Below, in pieces: positions 10,871-21,632 of a stretch of 64,000 bases of DNA (the stretch's first letter is position 1; every line of letters begins with the position of its first letter). The DNA lies in the NCBI GenBank assembly GCA_016647705.1, contig CM028326.1:46034785-46098784 (forward strand), read 5' to 3'. This stretch comes from Eucommia ulmoides. Taxonomy: Eukaryota > Streptophyta > Magnoliopsida > Garryales > Eucommiaceae. Position numbers and translations under genes: made by a program. The notes under the pieces are model-generated. The model was not told the origin of the DNA. It searched no databases and saw only the letters and a list, made by a program, of their open reading frames with translations.

Positions 10871-13800
10871 CTAAAGAAACTCGGCATCATCTTGAAGGTG
10901 CAAACCCTTATTAAGGGATGGTTGATGCCAAAAGGAGGAGCCAGTTTCAGAATTGTTATCAGCAACAATGTGTTTTTCCAATGCGTTGTGATCATGCTGC
11001 ACCCTCCCACTGATCTCCAAGCACAAGCCACTAAAGCTCGGATTCTTATTATCCCTCGAAACATTCCTGGTTCTGGGGCCTGGATCGGTGAAGACTGGCT
11101 GGAATTTCAGGGCTGGGTTTGGTTTGATGCGGTTTGCTTCTCTTTCATCAGGTGGCCTGAGTAGAATTCTGTTATCCATTTCTTCAGAAACTTCATCCTC
11201 ATTCATAAGCACCTGTCCAAAACATGAGGTAGAAATTCAATACACAAACAAAATCAACTATTTTACAACATTGTCCAATCGGCTAAAAAAAAAAAAAAAA
11301 AAAAATTTTTTTTTACCACAACTCAATTTTCAAGGTCACTATTCACCCAACTCACTTGCTACAATAATTGTCTGAGAAGTCTAGTAATTCCTTAAGAAGT
11401 CCATTCGATCGTCACTTTGGATTTTTGAAGGAATTATTGGACTTTTTAGAAAGTTACTGTGAACAAGTGGACTCCATGAAAAAAAAAAATTTAATTTGTA
11501 TTGTTCAGTAAAAAAGAAGAAAGAATTACAACCTTGCGGCCAACGAGATCGAAAGTCATTATCACTTTACTTCTTTTCACCCTTTCTTCTTCTTCCATCT
11601 CTTCCTTTTTCTTCCTCAGAAGTTCCTTCTCCTGTGAAAGAGCAACGGTTAGGGTTCTTATTTCGCCTCCAAAATTTTTCATCAATAGAAACAAATAGAG
11701 ATCCCAATAGAATAATACTAAAGAAGATGAAGATTGGAAGAACAATAGGGCCATATGAGATCCCAATAAAGGTGTAGAAAAGTCTAGAAGATCTTGAGAT
11801 AGAGTGGTTGACTAGACTTTTTAATGACATTTTGAGTACTAAAAGAATGCCTGATGACTGGAAGAGAAGTATCTTAGTGCCCATCTATAAAAATAAAATG
11901 GATGTTCAAAGTTGCGCGAACTACCAGGGCATAACACTCATGAGCCATACTATGAAACTTTGAGAGAGAGTGATAGAGTATAGAATAAGACATGAAACAA
12001 ACATGGAAGAGAGCTAATTTGGATTTATACCCAACCGATCAACCACTGAAACTATCTATTTACTCAGGAGATTAATGGAAAAATATAGAGAGAAGAAGAA
12101 AAATTTACATATGGTATTTGTGGATCTGGAGAAGATTTATGATCGAATACACAGAGAAGTTTTGTGGTGGGTACTAGAAAAGAAACATGTATCTAACGTA
12201 TATATTGAGGTAATTAAAGATATGTATGAATGTATAGTCACTAATGTTAGAACAGGAGGAGGAGATACTTGTGCATTTCCTATTAATATAGACTTACATC
12301 AAGGATCATCTTTAAGTCTTTATCTCTTTATTCTAGTGGTGGATGAGCTAACAAAACATACCCAAGATGGAGTACATTGGAGTATGTTATTTGTGGATGA
12401 CAGTACTAATTAATGAAAATAGAACAGATCTTAATACTAAGTTAGAAAGATGGAGAGAAATTTTAAAGTCTAAAGACTTAAAGGTTAGCAGAAGCAAGAT
12501 GGAATACATATATTGCAATTTTAGTAATGTTCGAAGAGATGATTGTGCGGCCAAAATTGGAGATGAGGAGGTTCCAAATGTAAATTATTTTAGATATTTA
12601 GATTTAATGATTAAGAGTAATGGCAAAATCAAAGAGGATATTAATCATAAAGTCAAGATAGGATGGTTGAAGTAGAGAAGTGCAGATGGAGTGATATGCG
12701 ATCGTAGGATACCATTGAAACTCAAAGGAAAATTTTACAAAACTGCAATAAAATCGACGCTTCTGTATGGTTCAGAATATTGGGCAATAAAAACAAAGCA
12801 TGTTCAGAAAATTAGTGTAATAGAAATAAGGATGTTACGGTGAATGAGTGTGAAGACGAAAATGAATAAAATTAAAAATGAAACTATTAAAGATAATTTA
12901 GAAATAATACCCATCGAAAAGAAGAAGAAGAAAGAAAATCGTTTACAGTAATTTGGACATGTGTATAGAAGACTCATAGAAGCACCAATGAAAAAATGCG
13001 ATTTAGTTCAACTGTAAAGGGCTATTAGAGAGATATGTAGGCCTAAGAAGACTTGAGACGAGACTATTAGCACTGATTTGATGACATTGAACCTGACTGA
13101 GGGGATGACCCTTAATCGTTCATTATGGCGTAAACGGATTCATGTAGCCGACCCTACTTAAATTAAACAAAGGCTTAGTTGTTGTTGTAGAGATAAATAG
13201 AGAGAGAGAGAGACCTCCATTGACAACCAGCTATTTCCTTCAATCTCATAGTAGTCACTTTGATCGTCTATAACCATCGTACGAGCAGCAGAGTTCCGAT
13301 CATAATCAACAAGCCTTTTTGCATAAGCTTCAGCCACAGCCTCAGAATCTGACAATGGAACAACCCCAACTTCATCCAAACCAGCATACGAACTCCCTTC
13401 CCTAAGCACAAGGGCACCACAAAAGCTGCAAGGTCCTTCTCCTTCCTGCTCACAAACTATCTTCCCGCATGACAAGCAATTACTTACCAATCTGTGTCTA
13501 CGAGCTTGGCAGGAACATGGCTTTCCCTGCTGGAATACAATGGAACCATTTGCAGCCTCCGCAAGAGAAACAACTTTCCCCGATTTCTTCTTCCGAGAAC
13601 TACTCGAGTTTCCCTTCGCCATGATTTGTGACTCTGTTGTCTCCTTCACACTCCGAATTTCACGAGTGGTGGGTTCTTTTGATGAAGATTTGGGTGGTTT
13701 TGTTTTTTTGGACGTGCTGACAAAGCCTTCTTGTGAAGTTGGTTTGACATATGCTTGTAATTTGGAAGACGAAGGATTGGGAGAGCTGCTGCTGGTGTAT

Positions 13801-14781
13801 ATATTTGAATGCCCTCTCTTCTTCAGATACTCTTGAATCACATCCTTGCCGATTTCTTGGCCGATGATATTCTGAACATGGATGAGCAGCAGAAACATGT
13901 AAGATTTTTGTCATCTCTCTCAGATTACAGTTTTAGTAAAAATATGCAATTTTTTTAGGAATAAGCATCTTAAACTATGAAAAAAGAGGATAGATTGTTG
14001 CTTTTGCTTGAACTCAGGTTTTGATAGATAACATAGTACTTTACGACATAGGGTGCAAGGAAAAATATAGTTTACACAAGATGGGTAGTAAAATTTCCTA
14101 ATAGGAGACCAAAGGATAATAATTTTAGTTAGGGTTAATTCTTAATCTGAAATGGAACAAACATCTATTACTAAATTGTGCCTCATATATTTGTTCAAAA
14201 CCATAACCTCGCTCCTCCCTTCCATTGATATCTATCCATCTAATCACCAACTCCATTGCCATACCCATATTCCGAAATCTACATAGCCTACATACCTAGA
14301 GATTGGTAGTTTCTGAAAATTTCTATATGGAAGAAATCAAGGATCTCACAAGTATGAAGTATATCCTATATTTGACTAAGTATCTCACAAGTATGAATGA
14401 AGCAACATAGTAAACATAAGGGAGAAGTACATGATCTTCTGTTCTCAAAAGAAGCATAGTTTCAAGCAAAGATGGAGCACAAGTTACAAATAAGTTTCAA
14501 ACAGTTGCCATAATGTAGCTTTTAGATTTACCAAATTGTATGACACATGGAACTGGAATCCAAAAGTCATCGGAACCAGCAATGGAGGTAATTATGTAAT
14601 ATAAACATAGAAAGGAGTAAGGAGAAGATACATCGAGGTATTCTTTGGCGTCTAGTGGAGGTGCAAGCTCACAGTAGGAGACGAGTCCTGATATCAATTC
14701 TCCATCCAATACCAAACCCGTCTCCATCCTTTTGCACAGATCGATCAATGCCTTTTCTAGCCACTGTCCCGCCGACTCCAT
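10871..14781 (-). CDS. TRIP4/ASC-1-type zinc-finger coactivator, four exons
   Basis: Exons read off the minus strand: 14632-14781, 13215-13871, 11533-11631 and 10871-11212. All three introns start GT, end AG and are phase 0. The joined frame is 415 codons with a TAG at 10871-10873. Exon 1 begins MESAGQWLEKALIDLC and exon 2 continues NIIGQEIGKDVIQEYL. Around residues 165-205 is the zf-C2HC5 zinc finger: CSC, then H, CLSC, C and CSFC cysteines in the expected order. Exon 3 encodes a charged helix ending TFDLVGRKV. Exon 4 carries the plant-conserved ILLRPPDEREANRIKPNP segment. The family is the activating signal cointegrator 1 (TRIP4) subunit, linked in animals to transcription coactivation and to a ribosome-rescue complex; the plant role is not well defined. 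The ASCH domain of animal TRIP4 is absent, as is usual for short plant versions. Intron 2 (1583 bp) holds a sense-opposed LINE fragment. Confidence 0.9.
11690..13190 (+). mobile_element. 5'-truncated LINE, decayed, inside an intron of the TRIP4-type gene
   Basis: The plus strand encodes broken non-LTR reverse-transcriptase segments. KMKIGRTIGPYEIPI precedes the RT; then come FGFIPNRSTTETIYLL, HMVFVDLEKIYDRI (RT motif A), DLHQGSSLSLYLFILVVDEL (motif B) and a damaged FVDD catalytic box (motif C) near 12392-12403. Several stops and frameshifts interrupt it. The 3' end closes with a short gttgttgttgt tail near 13179-13189, resembling the simple-repeat tails of RTE-type LINEs. It lies antisense to the host gene between the exons ending at 13215 and starting at 11631, so it is removed by splicing. 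Start and exact clade are uncertain. Confidence 0.8.
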
Positions 14782-15338
14782 CTCTCCTTCGTACAGACGA
14801 CGTCCCTCTCTCCCCCTCTAGGTGTGAAGATCGGGTTTTTATCCAACGGGGCGATGATTGAGTACTTCGCTCTCCGTTAGAAAAGTATGAGGCCTTCCAA
14901 TAGTTTTATCCACGTCATCATTATTGGGGGCTCACAAAACCTAGCTGATGTGTCGTGTTATGGGTGGCTGGTACCGATTAATAAACAAAAGCTGAAAAGA
15001 GAGAAGCAAAACTTCATCTTTCGATTCGAAGCCCTAGTTGAGCTTCCCTCCTACTGACCATTTTTCAGTTTCCGGTAAAAAAACTCACCTACATATTTCC
15101 AGCGAAATGGCGGTACAACGTTTCTGGTAAATCTATCTTTGTTATATAGTTTTATGTCTAAACAATGAGCCAATGTTGTGTGGCAAACTATATGGTTATT
15201 CTTTTATTATATTATCGTGTTTGTCCTGTGGTTCTTGGTCCGAAATGGAAGCAAGAGCGAGAAAGGTTACAAAAGCTTAATTGCGAAATGGGTTTTGTGG
15301 ATTTTGATGAAAATTTCGATTAGATTACTGTTTTAGGC
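14782..15338. promoter_or_regulatory. Shared intergenic promoter of two divergent genes
   Basis: This 557-bp stretch separates the start of the TRIP4-type gene (minus) from the start of the PPR gene (plus), so it must contain both promoters. A probable 5'-leader intron of the PPR gene runs from GT at 15127 to AG at 15336. Upstream of it an ATG at 15107 would open a 31-codon upstream reading frame in the spliced leader, overlapping the main start out of frame. No clear TATA box was identified for either gene. Confidence 0.5.
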
Positions 15339-17603
15339 ATGAATCCTTCTGTACTGCCCAAACATGTAGCAGCCGTTGTAAAGCACCAGAAAAATCCACT
15401 AAGGGCACTTGAAATGTTCAATTCTGTAAAAAAGGAAGGTGGTTTCAAGCATAACCTATTGACTTTCAGATGCATGGTCGAAAAGCTCGGCTATCATGGG
15501 GAATTTGAGGCCATGGAAGGGGTCATAGCTGGAATGAGGAAGGATATTGACAATGGTTTGTTGGAAGGGGTCTATATTTGTGCGATGAGAAGTTATGGTA
15601 GAAAGGGGAAGATTGAAGAGGCTGTTAATGTGTTTGAGAGGATGGATTTTTACAACTGTAAACCTTCTGTTCGGTCATATAACTCTATAATGAATATATT
15701 GGTCGAGTATGGATATTATAATCAAGCCCACAAAGTTTATATGAGAATGAGAGATAAAGGGATTGTTCCCGATGTATATACCTTCACGATTAGGATAAAG
15801 TCCTTCTGTAGGACTGATAGGCCTCGTGCTGCTCTTAGGCTTCTCCACAACATGCCATCCCAAGGATGTGAATATAATGCAGTGGCTTATTGTGCAGTTA
15901 TAAGTGGGTTTTATGAAGAGAATTGTCAAGTTGAAGCCTATGGGTTGTTTGACGAGATGCTTAGTCTAGGGATCTTTCCCGACATCACCACGTTCAACAA
16001 ACTAATGCACACGCTTTGTAAGAAGGGTGAGGTCCAAGAAAGTGAGAAACTTCTCAACAAGATTTTGAAGAGAGGAGCCTCCCCGAATTTGTTTACATTC
16101 AACATATTCATTCAAGGCCTTTGCAAAAAGGGCCTGCTTGATGATGCTACGCGGATGTTGAATGGTGTTGTTGGTGATGTTGTCACGTATAATACACTTA
16201 TTTGTGGATTGTGCAAGAATTCTAAAGTTGTCGATGCTGAGCGCTACTTGTGTAAAATGGTGAACGAGGGGTTGGAGCCTGATGCTTTCACCTATAACAC
16301 GATTATTGATGGGTATTGCAAAATGGGTTTTTTAAATTGTGCAGATGAGATTCTCAAAAATGCAGTTTTCAAGAGATTTGTGCCTGATGAATTCACTTAC
16401 TGCTCCCTTATTAATGGCTTATGCAAAGAAGGAGACATGGATAGGGCAATGGGTCTGTTCAGTGAAGCACAGGAGAAAGGCATAAACCCTAGTATAATTC
16501 TGTATAACACTTTAATTCAGGGCTTATGTAAACAGGGACTTATTTTACAAGCACTGCAGTTGATCGCCGAGATGCCGGAAAAACGTTGTCTTCCCAACAT
16601 ATGGACATATAATCTAGTTATTAATGGGTTGTGTAAGATGGGTTGTGTATCTGATGCTAATATCTTCATGAATGAATCTATGGCTAAGGGTTTTGTTCCT
16701 GACGTATTTACGTTCAATATTCTGATTGATGGTTACTGCAAGCAGTTAAAGATAAACAACGCAATTGAAATTCTAAATAGCATGTGGGAAAACGGCGTTT
16801 TGCCGGATGTTATAACATACAACACAGTGTTGAATGGCCTTTGCAAGATGGGGAAATACTATGATGTGATGGAAATGTTCAATTCTATGGTGGAGAGGGG
16901 ATGTGTTGCCAACATTATAACGTATAATATACTCATGGAAAGCCTCTGCAAAAGTCGAAAGGCAATGGAGGCTTTGAAACTGCTTGAGGAAATGGAGAAC
17001 AAGAGTCTAGTTCCGGATGCAGTCACTTTTGGGACACTAATACGTGGGTATTGCGAGAATGGAGATCTCGATGGAGCATTCCGTCTATTTAGAAGAATCG
17101 AATGCCAGTATAAATTTTCTCATACAACATCGACGTACAATATCATGATAAATGCATTTTCTCAAAAGCTAAGTCTAGACCGAACGGAAAAATTATTTCT
17201 TGAGATGATTGATAAGGGTTGTGAGCCAGATAATTATACTTATCGTGTTATAATTGATGGGTTTTGCAAAACAGAAAACATCGATTCTGGGTATAGTTTT
17301 CTCCTGGAAATGATTGACAAGGGTTTTATCCCTTCCTTGACAACGTTTGGGCGGGTATTGAATTGTCTCTGCTCAAAGCATAGAGTACGTGAAGCGGTTG
17401 GCTTAGTCCAGCTCATGGTGCAAAAGGACATTGTTCCTGAGACCGTGGACACAATTTTTGAGGCCTTTAAAAAGGAGGTAGCAGCGCCTAAGATTGTCGT
17501 GGAGGAGTTGCTGAAGAATAGTCATATAACTTATTATGCGTATGAACTCTTACATGCTGGCATTAGAGATAAAAAGCTCTTAAAGAAAAAAACTTCGAAA
17601 TAA
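15339..17603 (+). CDS. P-class PPR protein, orthologue of Arabidopsis At1g74580
   Basis: Intronless coding frame of 754 codons from the ATG at 15339. Start and end agree with the Arabidopsis protein At1g74580 as I remember it: an N-terminal MN..LPKHV and a C-terminal KKEVAAPK...LL..ITYYAYELL. Apart from short ends the protein is about 19 tandem 35-residue P-type motifs with signatures such as PDVYTFTIRIKSFC, PNLFTFNIFIQGLCKKG, PDAFTYNTIIDGYCKMG and PDVITYNTVLNGLCKMG. One motif near residues 270-285 (RMLNGVVGDVVTYNTLICGL) is about six residues short, lacking the usual helix-turn ending before PD. P-class PPR proteins act on organellar RNA (stability, splicing, translation); the target is unknown. 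The leader has a probable intron and an upstream reading frame (see the promoter entry). The gene is divergent from the TRIP4-type gene. Confidence 0.93.
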   Translation: MNPSVLPKHVAAVVKHQKNPLRALEMFNSVKKEGGFKHNLLTFRCMVEKLGYHGEFEAMEGVIAGMRKDIDNGLLEGVYICAMRSYGRKGKIEEAVNVFERMDFYNCKPSVRSYNSIMNILVEYGYYNQAHKVYMRMRDKGIVPDVYTFTIRIKSFCRTDRPRAALRLLHNMPSQGCEYNAVAYCAVISGFYEENCQVEAYGLFDEMLSLGIFPDITTFNKLMHTLCKKGEVQESEKLLNKILKRGASPNLFTFNIFIQGLCKKGLLDDATRMLNGVVGDVVTYNTLICGLCKNSKVVDAERYLCKMVNEGLEPDAFTYNTIIDGYCKMGFLNCADEILKNAVFKRFVPDEFTYCSLINGLCKEGDMDRAMGLFSEAQEKGINPSIILYNTLIQGLCKQGLILQALQLIAEMPEKRCLPNIWTYNLVINGLCKMGCVSDANIFMNESMAKGFVPDVFTFNILIDGYCKQLKINNAIEILNSMWENGVLPDVITYNTVLNGLCKMGKYYDVMEMFNSMVERGCVANIITYNILMESLCKSRKAMEALKLLEEMENKSLVPDAVTFGTLIRGYCENGDLDGAFRLFRRIECQYKFSHTTSTYNIMINAFSQKLSLDRTEKLFLEMIDKGCEPDNYTYRVIIDGFCKTENIDSGYSFLLEMIDKGFIPSLTTFGRVLNCLCSKHRVREAVGLVQLMVQKDIVPETVDTIFEAFKKEVAAPKIVVEELLKNSHITYYAYELLHAGIRDKKLLKKKTSK

Positions 17604-20160
17604 GTTATTTCTTTGTTCAATTGCTGAATATCTTCATTGGAAATGAGCTTAGATGAACTTGAAAATATCAATTTTGAAGATGTTGGGTGGCCTCTGGCAC
17701 AAAGGAGCAGGACATTGGGATATGGATATGGTGCATCTACTTGTCATGAACAAAGTGAGTGGTAGGCTTGTGATACTTCTTGATTTATTTATTGGAAAAT
17801 TTCCTTCAGCTCCTTTTTTAGATTTCATGTGTGTTCCCACCCCCATTGAGTCAACCCAGTGTTTTAACAAAGACTTGAGAACTTTTTTGTTTCATATGCC
17901 AAGCCCTCACGCAGCGCAGGCTTAGCACGACGATGACCAAACTACCATTTGGCATGGATGGTACGGAAATCACGGATCCCGATTATGGTAAGGCATCCTT
18001 TCCATTTAATTTTTGCATATGAAGTTTGTTGTAGTATTAATTGTTTACCTTTTATATCAAATATTCAATGTGTTTGGCATGGTATTAATTTTTTACCGTT
18101 TTATGTCAAATATTCATTGTGTTTGAGTTTTGACTTGTCTTCCGCATTAGGTTGTTTCACACACAACCTCCGATTGTAGCAAAAAAACCAATTGCGTTTT
18201 CATGCTGAAACGCATGGAAGCATTTTTGTTTTAGAAGCAATTCGTTGATGCTTTTGATTGAAAAGCAATGAACAAGATTTGACCATTTTGATTAAATTTC
18301 AGTTATATCCCTTTATTTATTCGTATTTCCTAAATATACTCAACTTATTAATAACTAATATATTCATTTGTTACCAATGAAGCTTAATAAACTATAACAT
18401 TATATATTTATTTTCTCAAATAAATAATCGAAGTAGTTTTAACTTTTTAAAATTATCAAATTAAATATAAAAGAGTTAATATATGTGTATATTTTTAATT
18501 TACAAAATTAGTTAATATATATATTTTTTAATTTACTAAATGACACATAGTAAAACATTAAATCTAATTATTAAATGACAATTTCATACACACTCAAATA
18601 ATTATCTTTTTATGCAATCGCAAACATCTAAACCCCAAATTGATTCTCAATGATTCCAAAAAAGAATCACTTTCACAGCTTTCTACAATGACCATTTCCA
18701 ATTAAGAGGAGAAGCAACCCCAAACTAAGCCTCCATGTTGTTTCTAATATTAACATATCATGATCATAATCACTTGTCGACGAAGAAAGCCAATCAAAAA
18801 GAAAATGAACTCTGTGTTGAATAATTCAATAGCCAACCAATACAATAAAGCCTCATTATATAGGTTTAATAAAAAAATGGACATAAAAAAGAGGAAAAAA
18901 AAAAAAAAAAACATAAACATTGATTATTCTAATCTAGAAATAATAAGCAACGAGTACCAAAGTTTTAAATCGCGGTATCGGGTTACGAAACGGTAACGGT
19001 TGTGGTGTAACGGTATCGGGAGTATCGGTCTGTACGGTCGTAAATTTTTTAAAATCACCAGAACTTCTTCAAAAACTCAAATAATAGCAATTGTTTTATA
19101 TGATAATTGCCAATTGTCACACTTGTTCAAGATGAAGTTACATCTTGAATCTTGACATATATATTTATCTATTTTATTGCAAAAGCATTTTAGGTTTGTG
19201 TTCTTAGTGAAGTTGCTTTTTTCTCTCTCTCTCTCCGGAGCATAGGTTCGTGGATAGGAGATGGCTGGCAAACAATCCTATTGACCATGAAGTATTTGAT
19301 TTCGAGAAGGTTGAAAAATAATAAAAAATCTTATGGTAAAAGTGAGTATTACATTTGAGTTCCTTCTTCAGAATAGGGAGGTCTCTTATTTGTAAATGTA
19401 CTCTGGATTGTGGATTGGCGTTTCAATTAGAATTGTAATCAATATAATTTCGTAATTATATTTTTTTAAAGTTTTGTTTAATTGCAGAGAATTGGAACCT
19501 TGAAATTTAAATTAAAAATGATTATATTTGTAAATAAATTTGCACTTCCAACGCTATATTTACTCATAGGTTACTTGTGACCTTTTGGTCCTTCACAAAT
19601 ACAATTAGTGTTTAATTGACCATTTGTATTTAAAAATAGATACATTTGGTACTTGATATTTTATTTTCGTTTCAAATTAACTATTCAATTAAGTTTTCTG
19701 TTAATTATTGTCAAATTATATTTATACCCTTTAAAATTTTTAATTGGGGTCATTTTATTTTTTATCTAAAATTTAAGGGTCAAATGTGAATTTTAAATAC
19801 TATTCATCATCATCTTCCTCACTCAAACGATGGCTACCACCTCCCTCACCACACCACCAACAACCATTCATCATCGACGACCACCATTATCTCCGATCTC
19901 TCTCTATCTCTATATCTCTCTTTTCCCATCTCCACTTTCTCTCTCTCCCCAAACCCGCAAATCTACCGCTCTCTCTATCACAATACCCATTTTGGTCCAA
20001 AACCAAATTTAAGCAAAATATTAAACAAAACACGTAACTTGAAAACAAAATTCATCAAGACAGTTCTTTGTTCATGCTTACACACTTCAAGAACGTCGCC
20101 TTAAGAAGAAATCCTCCGCCAGTACAAGAGTTACAGTCTAATCACTCACCTCTCTAGGAA
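17604..20160. other. Intergenic DNA, no gene seen
   Basis: AT-rich sequence after the PPR gene. A roughly 48-bp tandem duplication around gtattaattgtttaccttttat lies at 18031-18127. There is an A-run at 18896-18911, a block of repeated cggtaacggt/cggtatcggg motifs at 18967-19035 that looks like a transposon end, and a CT-rich microsatellite at 19219-19236. A second pyrimidine-rich block lies near 19905-19985. Weak ORFs at 19786-20037 are low-complexity Ser/Leu/Pro readings and are not supported. The 5' LTR of the following retrotransposon was not recognised here. Confidence 0.5.
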
Positions 20161-21632
20161 ATGCCAATGAATCCTCCTATGTTCGGCCTCGCTCTGGTGT
20201 ATGATGAAGCTTGCCTTGAGCAGATTAAAAATCAGGTTGTCGAGTTAAATTGCCATATCGCGCAATTCGTGAATGCGGTCCAGTCACCAATGCGGCCACC
20301 TCCGGAGGGGGCTCGTCTTCTTCTATGAGTAGGCTCTCGCCAGGGAGTGCACTCCCATTTCACCGGATAAGTCTTCGTTGGAGCGAAACGTATCCACAAC
20401 CCCTATAACTAACCCTTGGGTAGCTACATCTACTTGGGGAAAGGGTTGCATCTCCAAAGGACTACATTTTCTCCACCCGAAGACTCATGTTGAATCATGA
20501 CCACACTTGACTTGAGAGTGGTATCCTCTCCGGGGACATACCCCTACTTAAGAGCGTCTCCTCAAAGAAATAGAGGTCAGGGTGCAGGCCCTGGCAGAAG
20601 GCACCGGGAAGAAGGCGCCTTGCCTAACTCGCCCTTATTTTATGAGAGATATTCTTGACGAACCCTTGCTCTACCAATTTGTTTACCCCTCCAACCAGAT
20701 GTCGCCCTACGATGGGATGAAGGACTAGCCACCTTCAACATGATCCTGGATTTCCAAGGGGCCTCCGACGCACTGCATTGCAAATCCTTTCCCTTTTCCT
20801 TGCAAGGCAAGGCTCGAGAGTGTTACCTCACAATCTCTCATCATTCCATTTCATGCTTCGCTAACCTCGAGAGGGGGTTCCTGGTCAGATTCAAGTGCAG
20901 TTGCAAGAAGGATTAAACCTCTACTCACCTCCTAGCCCTCAAGCAGGGCGAGGACGAGTCACTAAGCCAGTTCCTCAACCCCTTTGACGAGGAGGCCAGG
21001 GATGTCGACTGCTTGGATAACGGTGTGGCCCTTGCCGCACTCATAAGCCAATTAAAGGAGGGAAAATTCTTCTACTCTCTCTAAAAAAATTCAGCGCAAA
21101 CCCTAGACGACGCCTTGTCTTGAGGAGCATGCTTCAGCGAGGTAGATACCCTGATAGAGGACAAGGTCAGCGCCGAAGGGCCGAGAAAGTGAGAGGATGT
21201 TCATAAATAGAGATAGTCCCTACTGACGGGAAGTAAGAAGTTTAAAGTAGAAGAGAGGTTGAAGGATGACAGGCGGGCCTCAACCTGGAGGCTTGAGTAA
21301 TTCACACCTTTGAGGCTTCCCATGGCAACAATCCTGCGCGAGATTGATGGAAATAAACCTAGCCCTAAGCGGCTTGGTCCGCCAAAGACTAAGGAGACTA
21401 AGAAAAACACCAACAAATACTGTGAGTTCTACAAGGATCACGGTCATACCATGGATGAGTGTTACCAACTAAAAGAGAAATTTGAGAACCTAATACAACA
21501 TGGCTATTTTTGGAGCTACGTTTGTGAAGATAATCGAGAAGGAGAAAAAAGAAGCAAGTCACCTTCAGAAGAGAGGGACGGCGAGAAGAGGAGGCCCCGT
21601 GACCTCGGGTGGATTAAAGGAGAAATCCAGAC
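20161..21632 (+). pseudogene. Gag remnant of element W
   Basis: Begins MPMNPPMFGLALVYDEA at 20161 and continues through several stops and frameshifts. The capsid-like segment can be followed: YDGMKD, then ILDFQGASDALHCKSFPFSL, then HLLALKQGEDESLSQFL, then LAALISQLKEGKFFYSL. It ends with the knuckle-like CEFYKDHGHTMDECYQL near 21420-21472. The same order is seen in the intact Gag of element B. The stretch ends at the target duplication cagac (21628-21632) of the family-C insertion and resumes at 23620. Confidence 0.85.

Noticed and set aside
13872-13898. In-frame ATG upstream of TRIP4 exon 2 as an alternative start
   Set aside because: It lies in intron 1. A good splice acceptor stands directly before NIIGQE, and exon 1 supplies the conserved N-terminus.
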